DNA of 5,422 nt from Candidatus Heimdallarchaeota archaeon (GTDB lineage: Archaea; Asgardarchaeota; Heimdallarchaeia; Heimdallarchaeales; Heimdallarchaeaceae). The stretch is taken from NCBI GenBank assembly GCA_030628305.1, contig DAOVRE010000133.1:1-5422 (forward strand). The letters run 5' to 3'. The number at the start of each line of letters is the position of its first letter. Positions within the stretch are counted from its first letter, which is position 1. The notes below the pieces were generated by a model. The model was not told the origin of the DNA, ran no database searches, and saw only the letters and a program-made list of their open reading frames with translations. A program made the translations under genes and the position numbers. Positions 1 through 5,422 of this stretch are shown one piece after another.

Positions 1-563
1 TCTGCAATATCTTTCCCAAGATATACTCCTTTCTCTCTTAAATCAGATTTGTTAATAAAAATTATAACGGGTATTTTCCTTTGTTTTCTTTGTTCTTCTA
101 TATTTAACATATCTAGGTAATGTACAATTTTCTCCATCGAAGATATGTTTGTTCCATCTGCCATAATAATAACCAGATGGGCACCTTGAATAGCTATCTC
201 TTGCATGAAATCAAATCTTTCTTGACCTGCAGGATCATTGAATAGTACTTGAAAAGCTTCGTCTATTGACTCATAATCAATAGTATTCAATTCATTAAAT
301 TTCTTCAAAATAATCTTGTTAAATCTGGTAAGTACAATCACTGAGTTTACAACATTGAGAGAAATTGTAGTTGTACTTTGACTGAAATTATTATATTTTA
401 ATGGTGTAAAATCTAAATTGTCTCCTACTTCTTTGAAAACACGTCTAGCAACATCATTCTTCTCAAAATCACCAAATAATGCTTCCAGAAAAGAAGTTTT
501 CCCGGAACCTGTTGTACCTAACACTGTTATCTTCTTCAAGATTAAAGGTTCAACTAGTGTCAT
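1..563 (-). CDS. Ras-like small GTPase, 3' end beyond left edge
   Basis: This is a Ras-superfamily GTP-binding switch protein, and 187 residues are visible. The G motifs appear in order: P-loop GTTGSGKT at residues 16-23, a Thr-rich G2 stretch (STTT) near 63-66, G3 DPAGQERF at 110-117 with the catalytic-type Gln at 114, and G4 NKSD at 171-174. G5 would lie off the left edge. No signal peptide, membrane segment or N-terminal lipidation motif is visible. The ATG at 563 is chosen because an in-frame TAA lies 15 bases upstream and GGAG (572-575) sits 8 bases before it, one of the few Shine-Dalgarno-like sites here. Spacing is unusual: P-loop Lys to G3 Asp is 88 residues against about 41 in Ras, so the switch I/interswitch region is enlarged. 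The gene lies 84 bases downstream of the NAD kinase-like gene on the same strand and may be cotranscribed. The family assignment is firm; the subfamily and target process are unknown. Confidence 0.88.
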   Translation of the reverse strand, partial: MTLVEPLILKKITVLGTTGSGKTSFLEALFGDFEKNDVARRVFKEVGDNLDFTPLKYNNFSQSTTTISLNVVNSVIVLTRFNKIILKKFNELNTIDYESIDEAFQVLFNDPAGQERFDFMQEIAIQGAHLVIIMADGTNISSMEKIVHYLDMLNIEEQRKQRKIPVIIFINKSDLREKGVYLGKDIA

Positions 564-582
564 TACCGGTACTCCATTTTAA

Positions 583-607
583 ACTTATCAAATCATAATT
601 GATAAGT
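583..607. repeat. Perfect 9-bp inverted repeat with adjoining T8 run
   Basis: ACTTATCAA (583-591) and TTGATAAGT (599-607) are perfectly complementary around a 7-base loop, and TTTTTTTT follows at 609-616 on the plus strand. Read on the plus strand this looks like an intrinsic terminator, but no plus-strand gene lies upstream. On the minus strand it sits in the gap between the NAD kinase-like gene and the GTPase gene, 20 bases before the GTPase ATG. It could instead be an operator, a 5' leader hairpin for the GTPase, or a stop for antisense transcripts. The structure is seen directly; the role is not known. Confidence 0.6.
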
Positions 608-647
608 CTTTTTTTTGTCCTAGTGGGAAAATGTAGAAAAATAGTTG

Positions 648-1694
648 TTACGAAACAAAATAAATTGATTGTCGTGCGTCTCTTAGATGGGCCCTCTGAC
701 TTATCACACCTTTCTCTTTTAGGATGTTTAAAGAATTCCTAACAGTTCGATTAGGTAGACCAGTACTCTCAATCAACTCTTTTTGTGTCATTTCACCTTC
801 TGTCACCAGTAATTTGAAAACATATTTAGCTGCGGGAGGAACACCTTCTAGATGTCTTAAATCTAACTCTACTAAACGATTTCTTAACTTGGCAAGAATG
901 TTTTTTCTTGCTTGAAGTCTAATTATTTTTACGTCAGCTGTAATTTGTTTAATACTTACGTTTTCTTCGAGCCTCACCCTTATTTGCCCATCAATGATAG
1001 CTTCTAAGGGAGACCGAGATTTTAAGTTAGTTAATTTTACATCTGCATTTAATGGAACAACTACGGGGATGTGATCTTTATTCAATGGGTTTACTGGGAC
1101 TAACAATAGTATCTCTGGGTTACTAACAGCTATTGGTCCTCCAGACGAAAGAGCATATCCTGTGCTTCCTAAAGCAGTTGAAATGATCAACCCATCCGCT
1201 CTTCCTCTGTAAAGTACATTATTATCGACAACTAAGGTATAATTCATTAACAGAGCAGAATCTTTGGGGAAAATTGCTATTTCATTTAATGCAGGTAAAG
1301 GATTTTTATTTTTATTATCTTTAATTCCAACTCTTTGGTAAGTATCTACTAAGAAGTTCTGTGAAAGTATCAAAGCAAGACTATCCCTGATGTTTGAAGG
1401 AGTAATTTCTGTAAAGAAGCTGATTCTTTCAGATGAAGCTGAGACAACAGGGATAGAATCCCGACTAAGGAAAATAGCTCTAAGAAATGTCCCAGTATCA
1501 CCAATCGCAATTACTGTATCGATGTCATTCTGTGGAAAAATTCGTAGTTGTCCTTCCCAATTATCTTCATCTAGTTCTTGATCTTCAATTTCCAAGATCT
1601 CCGTTTCAGGTTCTAGCTCTAGTATCATCTCCTTGATAGTATTAGTATATTCAGTAGAACTCTTACCTCTCAATGAATATAAAGCTATTTTCAT
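648..1694 (-). CDS. NAD kinase-family protein with C-terminal winged helix
   Basis: The family phosphorylates NAD to NADP with ATP in the cytoplasm. Of 348 residues, about 1-265 form the NAD kinase fold. The C-terminal half is well preserved: LNE at 136-138, DGLIISTALGSTGY at 167-180, GGP at 185-187, VVVP at 211-214 and a DGQ at 235-237. The N-terminal half is altered. The catalytic GGDGT reads GDTGT at 65-69, putting Thr where the conserved Asp should be, with an Asp one residue earlier. The usual GxNxGxLGF loop is replaced by SASSERISFF at 85-94. Residues about 285-348 resemble a MarR/IclR-like winged helix (TQKELIESTGLPNRTV then LNILKEKGVI), which ordinary NAD kinases lack. The ATG at 1694 has a TATA-like box about 50 bases upstream and no clear Shine-Dalgarno site. 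The gene is divergent from nadA-nadC. It may be an active kinase, a kinase-regulator, or an inactive NAD(P)-sensing regulator. The fold is confident, the activity is not. Confidence 0.85.
   Translation of the reverse strand: MKIALYSLRGKSSTEYTNTIKEMILELEPETEILEIEDQELDEDNWEGQLRIFPQNDIDTVIAIGDTGTFLRAIFLSRDSIPVVSASSERISFFTEITPSNIRDSLALILSQNFLVDTYQRVGIKDNKNKNPLPALNEIAIFPKDSALLMNYTLVVDNNVLYRGRADGLIISTALGSTGYALSSGGPIAVSNPEILLLVPVNPLNKDHIPVVVPLNADVKLTNLKSRSPLEAIIDGQIRVRLEENVSIKQITADVKIIRLQARKNILAKLRNRLVELDLRHLEGVPPAAKYVFKLLVTEGEMTQKELIESTGLPNRTVRNSLNILKEKGVISQRAHLRDARQSIYFVS
651..842 (-). other. Winged-helix DNA-binding domain of the NADK-like protein
   Basis: This covers residues about 285-348 of the NAD kinase-like protein. 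The order is a first helix (AAKYVFKLLVTEG), a short helix (TQKELIEST), a turn (GLPN), a recognition-type helix (RTVRNSLNILKEKG), and a wing ending RQSIYFVS. This is the pattern of archaeal MarR/ArsR/IclR-like winged helices, and the stop codon follows directly. A basic stretch around ARKNILAKLRNRL (262-274) links it to the kinase fold. The assignment is by pattern only, without a profile search. A protein-protein winged helix without DNA binding remains possible. Confidence 0.75.
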
Positions 1695-1740
1695 CTGAAC
1701 TAACTCTGATATTTGTGCATTGCTAATAACTCATAAGATT

Positions 1741-1748
1741 ATTTATAT
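1741..1748 (-). promoter_or_regulatory. TATA-like box for the NADK-like gene
   Basis: On the minus strand this reads ATATAAAT. Its centre is about 50 bases upstream of the ATG at 1694, which would place a transcript start near 1718 and leave a leader of about 20 bases. No strong purine-rich BRE is evident immediately upstream. AT-rich background makes a chance match possible. Confidence 0.45.
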
Positions 1749-1991
1749 CTATGCCAAAAATATGATTAGCGTCAGTTTTTTATTCATTTCAGACAGTTGT
1801 CCTGCAGGTATGTATTGCATCCACATTAACAGCATTATAGCCTATATCTAAGTGAATTTGGCAAGGATTTGGGAAAATAAATAGGTAAATTTTGCTTCAA
1901 TTTTCTTTGTTTATTCTAAAATTATTATTTTAACGTGTCAAAACTCAAGTTCACTAACCACAGATGTAATTTTGGCCACTAACAAATGTTC

Positions 1992-1999
1992 TTTAAATA
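1992..1999 (+). promoter_or_regulatory. TATA-like box for nadA-nadC
   Basis: TTTAAATA is centred about 32 bases before the ATG at 2028, predicting a transcript start around 2022 and a leaderless or near-leaderless nadA message. A second candidate, TTTATACA at 2002-2009, would start transcription a few bases past that ATG and is less suitable. No BRE is obvious. The absence of a Shine-Dalgarno sequence before nadA fits leaderless translation. Confidence 0.5.
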
Positions 2000-2027
2000 G
2001 CTTTATACAGAATTGTCTTCGATTGTG

Positions 2028-3053
2028 ATGGTTACCGTGGAAGAGGTCATAATTATACCAAGCCAGGATCAAGAAAAATTAAAAGAAGAAGTTGATCGTC
2101 TTTACTCCAAACTAGCTAAATTAGGATGGACAAAAGAAGCCTGTGAAAGTATTGCACCATTTACACTTAGAATTAATACAATTAAAAAAGAAGAAGGCAT
2201 AAAGATTTTTGCTCATTCGTACCAAACTGCTGACATCATTTTCGGTGTAGCTGATATTGTAGGTGACTCATTGGGTCTCGCAAAGAAAGCTACTGAGGTT
2301 GAAGAAGACACAATTCTACTCTGTGGAGTAGACTTTATGGCAGAAACCATGAAAATACTTAATCCTGAGAAAACTGTTTTTGTTCCAGAACCGGGTAGAG
2401 ATTGTACTTTAGCTGATTCAATCACAGGGGAAGATGTTAAAAGACTTAAAAAAGAACATCCAGGCGCAACAGTTATCTGTTATGTTAACACCAATGTAGC
2501 TGTAAAGGCTGAATCAGATATCTGCTGTACTTCTGCAAACGCCAGAAGAATTGTTGAGCAACTTGAAGCTGAAACGATTATCTTTGTTCCAGATGAGAAT
2601 ATGGGAAAGAACCTTGCAAAGCTTACAGGAAAAAATATTATCACTTTTCCTGGTTATTGTAGAACCCATCATGCACTTTCTGAAAAAAGATTCAATGCAT
2701 TACAAGACGATGCATCTGTCAAAACATTTGCTCATCTAGAGTGCAAACCAGAAATCATTCAAAAGGTAGATTTTGCTGGTGGAACTGGTGACATGCACAG
2801 ATTCGTTAAGAAGGTTAAACCTGGAGAAAAAGTCCTATTTCTAACTGAACAAGGCTTTATCGACCGAATGAAGATTGAATTTCCAGATATCGAATTCATA
2901 GATAGCAATATGATCTGTATAAGCATGAAAAGAAATGATCTTCCAACCATATTAAAAGCAATAGAAAATCCTTCATCGGAAAATTTCATTGAACTCGATG
3001 AAAAGGTTAGGAAGAAGGCATTTAAAGCTGTAAACAATATGCTAAAATACTAA
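2028..3053 (+). CDS. nadA: Quinolinate synthase NadA
   Basis: NadA condenses iminoaspartate with dihydroxyacetone phosphate to make quinolinate in de novo NAD synthesis, using a [4Fe-4S] cluster in an oxygen-sensitive cytoplasmic enzyme. With the ATG at 2028 the protein has 341 residues, normal for the family. The three cluster ligands are Cys126 (GRDCTLAD), Cys211 (FPGYCRTHH) and Cys297 (ICISMKR), with spacings of 85 and 86 residues that match characterised NadA. Pocket residues are in place: His63 and Tyr65 (AHSYQ), Ser81 (GDSLG), Tyr152 and Asn154 (YVNTN), Ser169 (CCTSAN), His214 and Thr253. The GSTS-type loop reads GGTGDM, a mild change. The frame extends five codons upstream to a TTG at 2013, but the ATG at 2028 fits the TATA position better. 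It heads a two-gene unit with nadC and diverges from the NAD kinase-like gene. Confidence 0.96.
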   Translation: MVTVEEVIIIPSQDQEKLKEEVDRLYSKLAKLGWTKEACESIAPFTLRINTIKKEEGIKIFAHSYQTADIIFGVADIVGDSLGLAKKATEVEEDTILLCGVDFMAETMKILNPEKTVFVPEPGRDCTLADSITGEDVKRLKKEHPGATVICYVNTNVAVKAESDICCTSANARRIVEQLEAETIIFVPDENMGKNLAKLTGKNIITFPGYCRTHHALSEKRFNALQDDASVKTFAHLECKPEIIQKVDFAGGTGDMHRFVKKVKPGEKVLFLTEQGFIDRMKIEFPDIEFIDSNMICISMKRNDLPTILKAIENPSSENFIELDEKVRKKAFKAVNNMLKY

Positions 3054-3072
3054 TTCCTCGAGTTGGTTTCAA

Positions 3073-3909
3073 ATGATACCTCAAGTTTTAGTTGACGAAG
3101 ATATCAAGAAATGGTTAGCAATTGATGTACCTTACTGGGACGTAACAACCAATCTCATTCCCAATAGTAAAGCCAAAGGGAAAATTTATGCAAAGCAAGA
3201 TGGCATTATTGCTGGATTGCCATTTGTTAAGAGAGTTTTTGAAATTGTTGGAATAGAATTTGAAGCTCGTGTTGAAGAGGGGACAAGAGTTTCTAAGAAA
3301 ACAACCATAGCTTCAGTAAAGGGAGATATTCACAATCTGCTTCAAGCTGAAAGGTTAGCTTTGAATATACTTGGTCGAATGTCAGGTATCGCAACTCAAA
3401 CAGGTATTATGATAAAAATAGCACGCAAGAACAATGAAAATATCAAGATATGTGCAACAAGAAAAACTGTTCCTGGATTAAGCAAATATGATAAATATGC
3501 AGTTATCATCGGAGGAGGAGATACTCACAGATTCAATCTGTCAGACATGGTTCTACTCAAAGAAAATCATTTGAGGATGTTTAGTTCCATATCTGAAGCA
3601 GTAACTAAAGCTAAAGAAACTATTAGTTTTAGTAAAAAGATAGAGGTTGAGGTTCAGAATGAGGAACAAGCAATTGAGGCTTCAAAAGCTGGAGCAGATA
3701 TCGTCATGTTAGATAACTTCTCCCCTCAACAAGCAAAACATGTAATATCAAAAATAAAAGCGATTAACGATTCAATTCTAATAGAATTAAGTGGAAACAT
3801 ATCGCTTGATAACTTGGAGATCTATTCATTTGAAGGCATTGATCTAATATCATCAGGAGCTTTAACTCATTCTGTAAAAAATTTTGATTTATCGATGCTA
3901 ATAGAGTAG
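3073..3909 (+). CDS. nadC: Quinolinate phosphoribosyltransferase (decarboxylating) NadC
   Basis: NadC turns quinolinate and phosphoribosyl pyrophosphate into nicotinate mononucleotide, CO2 and pyrophosphate, the step after NadA. At 278 residues it has the usual length. Family motifs run in order: DVTT at 23-26, AERLALN at 92-98, SGIAT at 104-108, TRKT at 129-132 followed by PGL, GGGDTHR at 147-153, LLKENH at 161-166, IEVEV at 190-194, MLDN at 212-215, ELSGNIS at 238-244, and SSGALTHS at 260-267. These cover the N-terminal sandwich domain and the C-terminal barrel that binds quinolinate and PRPP. No key residue is visibly missing. The ATG at 3073 lies 19 bases after the nadA stop with no good Shine-Dalgarno site and no separate promoter, so it is probably cotranscribed with nadA. 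Nicotinate phosphoribosyltransferase is a distant relative but lacks this motif set. Confidence 0.96.
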   Translation: MIPQVLVDEDIKKWLAIDVPYWDVTTNLIPNSKAKGKIYAKQDGIIAGLPFVKRVFEIVGIEFEARVEEGTRVSKKTTIASVKGDIHNLLQAERLALNILGRMSGIATQTGIMIKIARKNNENIKICATRKTVPGLSKYDKYAVIIGGGDTHRFNLSDMVLLKENHLRMFSSISEAVTKAKETISFSKKIEVEVQNEEQAIEASKAGADIVMLDNFSPQQAKHVISKIKAINDSILIELSGNISLDNLEIYSFEGIDLISSGALTHSVKNFDLSMLIE

Positions 3910-3921
3910 AATAAATAGAAT

Positions 3922-3945
3922 AGAAAAGAGACTTAACTCTTTTCT
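3922..3945. terminator. Hairpin at convergent nadC / TPR gene junction
   Basis: AGAAAAGAG (3922-3930) pairs perfectly with CTCTTTTCT (3937-3945) around the 6-base loop ACTTAA, which contains the stop codon of the minus-strand TPR gene. It lies 12 bases after the nadC stop. On the minus strand it is followed by pyrimidine-rich sequence (CTATTCTATTTATTCTACTC). On the plus strand the downstream T-run is weak. Archaeal termination depends mainly on U-rich runs, so a bidirectional terminator is plausible but unproven. Confidence 0.45.
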
Positions 3946-5422
3946 TTGCAGAAATCTACAATCAGTTTCTTTCTTTCCACTACATTATCATAGAACTTTT
4001 CATGTTTTTTAATGAATATTTTTGTTGCTTTATCATAAGATGAAATAGCTACATTGCAGTTTTCTTTTCTATTTGTTTCAGATGAAAGAACACTATAAAC
4101 ATCTCCCAGTATTGTAGTCGATATAGCATACTCAAATGGAAATTGAGCTTGATTTCTTATAGTTAATGCATCGTTTAGCGCTAAAAGAGCTTGCTTACAG
4201 TTATAGACTTTCTCCTGAGTTTCTGCTAATAATCTATAAGCTACTCCTATGTTGCTATATATCATTGCTCTCTCTGTAGGCATTTTGTCCAGAGAACCAG
4301 TTCTTAGAGCTGCATTATAGGACTCTACTGCAAAGGTAGAATAATATTCATTTGCTTCTATTCCAGATAATGTCTGATAAGCCACACCTTGATTAACCAA
4401 TGTGGTTCCATGTTCAAATGGGTAATCAGCTAAGGATCTTCCTTTGATTGCTTCTTTGTATGAAAATATGGCAAGTTTACTGTTAGCTTCTTTCTCCTCA
4501 AGTTCTGCTAAAGTTTGGTAAGCAAGACCAAGATTGTGGTTAACCTGGCTATACTCAAAATTAAACAAATCGAAAGAGAAGACTTTCAGAGCTTCTCTGT
4601 AAGCAGTTATTGCTAGATTATAATTTTCGATTTTATTCTTAATTTCAGCTAAACTGGAGTAAAAGTTCCCCAAATCATTCTGTGTAACTGCAAATAGTAG
4701 AGGAGAATTTTTCAATGTGTATTTCTTTAGAGCAGCTAAATAAGATTTAATTGCCAATTTTATGAATTCACTTCTCCATTTTGAAGTCGAAACTTCTCCC
4801 TTAAATGATTGGATATTCCAGAAGTGTGATGCGTACAAACTATCAATGTTACCAATGAAATAAGCAGCATTACCTATTTTCATCAAATCCTCTGGTACAT
4901 TCTTAAAAAGATCAATTAGTTTCTTAAAGTTAGCAGATATATCGGGAGCGAAATTAGCTCCAAAACCTAGTGCTTCTCGCAGATAGGGTTCTTCTGTAGG
5001 CAACTCATGATTTTCCATAAAAAGCAATTCATCATTTTTTAATGCCCCTAACCATTCCTTCCATAGATATCTACCACCTAAGAATGATTCAGATTTATAT
5101 GCAGTTTTAATACTCCATTCTCTTGGAATCTTCTCTTCTTCAACATCTAACTGTTGATCTTGCATTTCTCTAAGTAAGGCTTCCTCAGCAGAATAATCAT
5201 CGTATTTTGTTTCAATAACTGTATCTCCAACCTGTTGTATGCGTACTCCTCGCTTCTTCATTGCATGTGCTGCAACTAGTTGATAGTGTCCTCCATAAAC
5301 TGCAAAATCTAGAATCTGTTTAATACACCCATCTGCATTTTGAAAAATATTTCTAACTTCTCTTACAGAGGTCTTCCTAGCATAAGCTATATCTATAAAA
5401 GTAAGATTTACTTCTTCTTTCA
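3933..5422 (-). CDS. TPR-repeat protein, N-terminus at or beyond right edge
   Basis: This is a tetratricopeptide-repeat protein, most likely a protein-interaction scaffold; no enzyme domain is recognised. There is a 442-codon stretch from the ATG at 5261, but the frame stays open for 53 more codons to the window edge with equally protein-like sequence (FIDIAYARKTSVREV onward), so the ATG at 5261 is probably internal. The last two bases of the window read TG on the minus strand, in frame, so a start one base outside is possible. Visible layout is an unrecognised N-terminal region of about 110 residues ending in a charged segment (EEALLREMQDQQLDVEEEK), a mixed linker, five 47-residue repeats (4047-4751), and a short basic helix. 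There is no signal peptide in the visible part and no transmembrane segment. It is convergent with nadC. The TPR call is strong, the function unknown. Confidence 0.82.
   Translation of the reverse strand, partial: KEEVNLTFIDIAYARKTSVREVRNIFQNADGCIKQILDFAVYGGHYQLVAAHAMKKRGVRIQQVGDTVIETKYDDYSAEEALLREMQDQQLDVEEEKIPREWSIKTAYKSESFLGGRYLWKEWLGALKNDELLFMENHELPTEEPYLREALGFGANFAPDISANFKKLIDLFKNVPEDLMKIGNAAYFIGNIDSLYASHFWNIQSFKGEVSTSKWRSEFIKLAIKSYLAALKKYTLKNSPLLFAVTQNDLGNFYSSLAEIKNKIENYNLAITAYREALKVFSFDLFNFEYSQVNHNLGLAYQTLAELEEKEANSKLAIFSYKEAIKGRSLADYPFEHGTTLVNQGVAYQTLSGIEANEYYSTFAVESYNAALRTGSLDKMPTERAMIYSNIGVAYRLLAETQEKVYNCKQALLALNDALTIRNQAQFPFEYAISTTILGDVYSVLSSETNRKENCNVAISSYDKATKIFIKKHEKFYDNVVERKKLIVDFCKEKS
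4047..4751 (-). repeat. Five tandem 47-residue TPR-like units
   Basis: These five consecutive protein repeats, each exactly 47 residues (141 bases) with no insertion or deletion, occupy 4611-4751, 4470-4610, 4329-4469, 4188-4328 and 4047-4187. The shared pattern is SY..AL at the start, an aromatic/acidic segment near position 18-20 (for example PFEH, NFEY, PFEY), N.G.AY..L in the middle, and a final Ala before the next unit. A sixth half-unit (ISSYDKATKIF) caps the array. Longer than the 34-residue canonical TPR, the unit keeps the helix A/helix B hallmark (LG.AY then A...Y..AL). The DNA itself is well diverged between units. Confidence 0.8.

Larger units (their letters stand above)
1695..2027. 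other. Divergent intergenic region, NADK-like / nadA
   Basis: These 333 bases contain no convincing gene; the ATGs present run into stops within a few codons. They hold TATA-like boxes for both flanking genes. Between them lie several short symmetric or repeated elements. TATAG-C-CTATA is at 1836-1846. TAAAAT-N4-ATTTTA (1917-1932) is a perfect 6-bp-arm inverted repeat made only of A and T. Two direct copies of CACTAAC are at 1952-1958 and 1977-1983, 25 bases apart and ending just before the nadA TATA box. GCTAAT (1722-1727) and ATTAGC (1765-1770) flank the NADK-side TATA box symmetrically. Any of these could be a regulator site, but short elements like these can also occur by chance in AT-rich DNA. 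Confidence 0.5.

Noticed and set aside
563..577. A four-codon ATG-GAG-TAC-CGG-TAA minus-strand frame overlapping the GTPase start as TAATG
   Set aside because: It is too short to be judged a real leader peptide; the GGAG within it is more simply the Shine-Dalgarno site of the GTPase gene.
724..915. A 63-codon plus-strand open frame
   Set aside because: It lies entirely antisense to the winged-helix end of the NAD kinase-like gene, has no promoter or recognisable protein features, and is a shadow of that gene.
1390..1581. A 63-codon plus-strand open frame
   Set aside because: It is antisense to the conserved kinase core, with low-complexity serine-rich translation and no support of its own.
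1801..1808. CCTGCAGG perfect palindrome
   Set aside because: It is an isolated 8-base palindrome with no second copy or promoter-proximal position; chance is sufficient.
1695..2027. A riboswitch or small RNA gene upstream of nadA
   Set aside because: The predicted nadA transcript starts within a few bases of its ATG, leaving no leader for a riboswitch, and no extended paired structure was seen by eye.
2213..2425. A 70-codon minus-strand open frame
   Set aside because: It is antisense to well-conserved nadA codons, so it is a shadow frame.
2551..2739. A 62-codon plus-strand open frame
   Set aside because: It is an out-of-frame overlap inside nadA, whose own frame carries the conserved motifs across this stretch.
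2759..3037. A 92-codon minus-strand open frame
   Set aside because: It is antisense to the 3' end of nadA; its hydrophobic look comes from reading the opposite strand of Lys/Glu-rich codons.
4047..4751. CRISPR-like or DNA tandem array with a 141-base period
   Set aside because: The periodicity is at the protein level only; the DNA units are diverged and lie in a continuous reading frame.

Overview
The window reads as a piece of an AT-rich archaeal chromosome. Three things suggest this: TATA-like boxes at archaeal distances from start codons, an almost complete lack of strong Shine-Dalgarno sites, and a left-edge gene for a Ras/Rab/Arf-type small GTPase with eukaryote-like G motifs (DPAGQE, NKSD). 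Such GTPases are especially abundant in Asgard archaea, so an Asgard lineage is my best guess. This is inference; the window holds no marker gene that settles it.

Layout. Bases 1-563 (minus) are the first 187 codons of the GTPase, whose 3' part lies off the left edge. After an 84-base gap with a perfect 9-bp inverted repeat comes an NAD kinase-family protein (648-1694, minus) carrying an extra winged-helix DNA-binding domain at its C-terminus. A 333-base divergent intergenic region (1695-2027) separates it from nadA (quinolinate synthase, 2028-3053, plus). nadC (quinolinate phosphoribosyltransferase, 3073-3909, plus) follows 19 bases later. A short hairpin at 3922-3945 then marks the convergent junction with a minus-strand gene for a TPR-repeat protein (3933 to the right edge), which is open to the window end and whose start may sit exactly at the edge.

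How the genes fit together. NadA condenses iminoaspartate with dihydroxyacetone phosphate to quinolinate, and NadC converts quinolinate to nicotinate mononucleotide, so the plus-strand pair is the core of de novo NAD synthesis. The gene supplying iminoaspartate (nadB or aspartate dehydrogenase) is not in the window. The divergent NAD kinase-like gene would ordinarily be read as the NAD-to-NADP step. However, it has a DNA-binding domain, and two N-terminal NAD kinase motifs are altered: the catalytic GGDGT reads GDTGT, and the following GxNxGxLGF loop is lost. Its divergent position next to nadAC makes it a candidate NAD(P)-sensing repressor or activator of this operon, analogous in logic but not in fold to NrtR or NadR. 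That hypothesis is the most interesting item here. The GTPase and TPR genes have no evident link to NAD metabolism.
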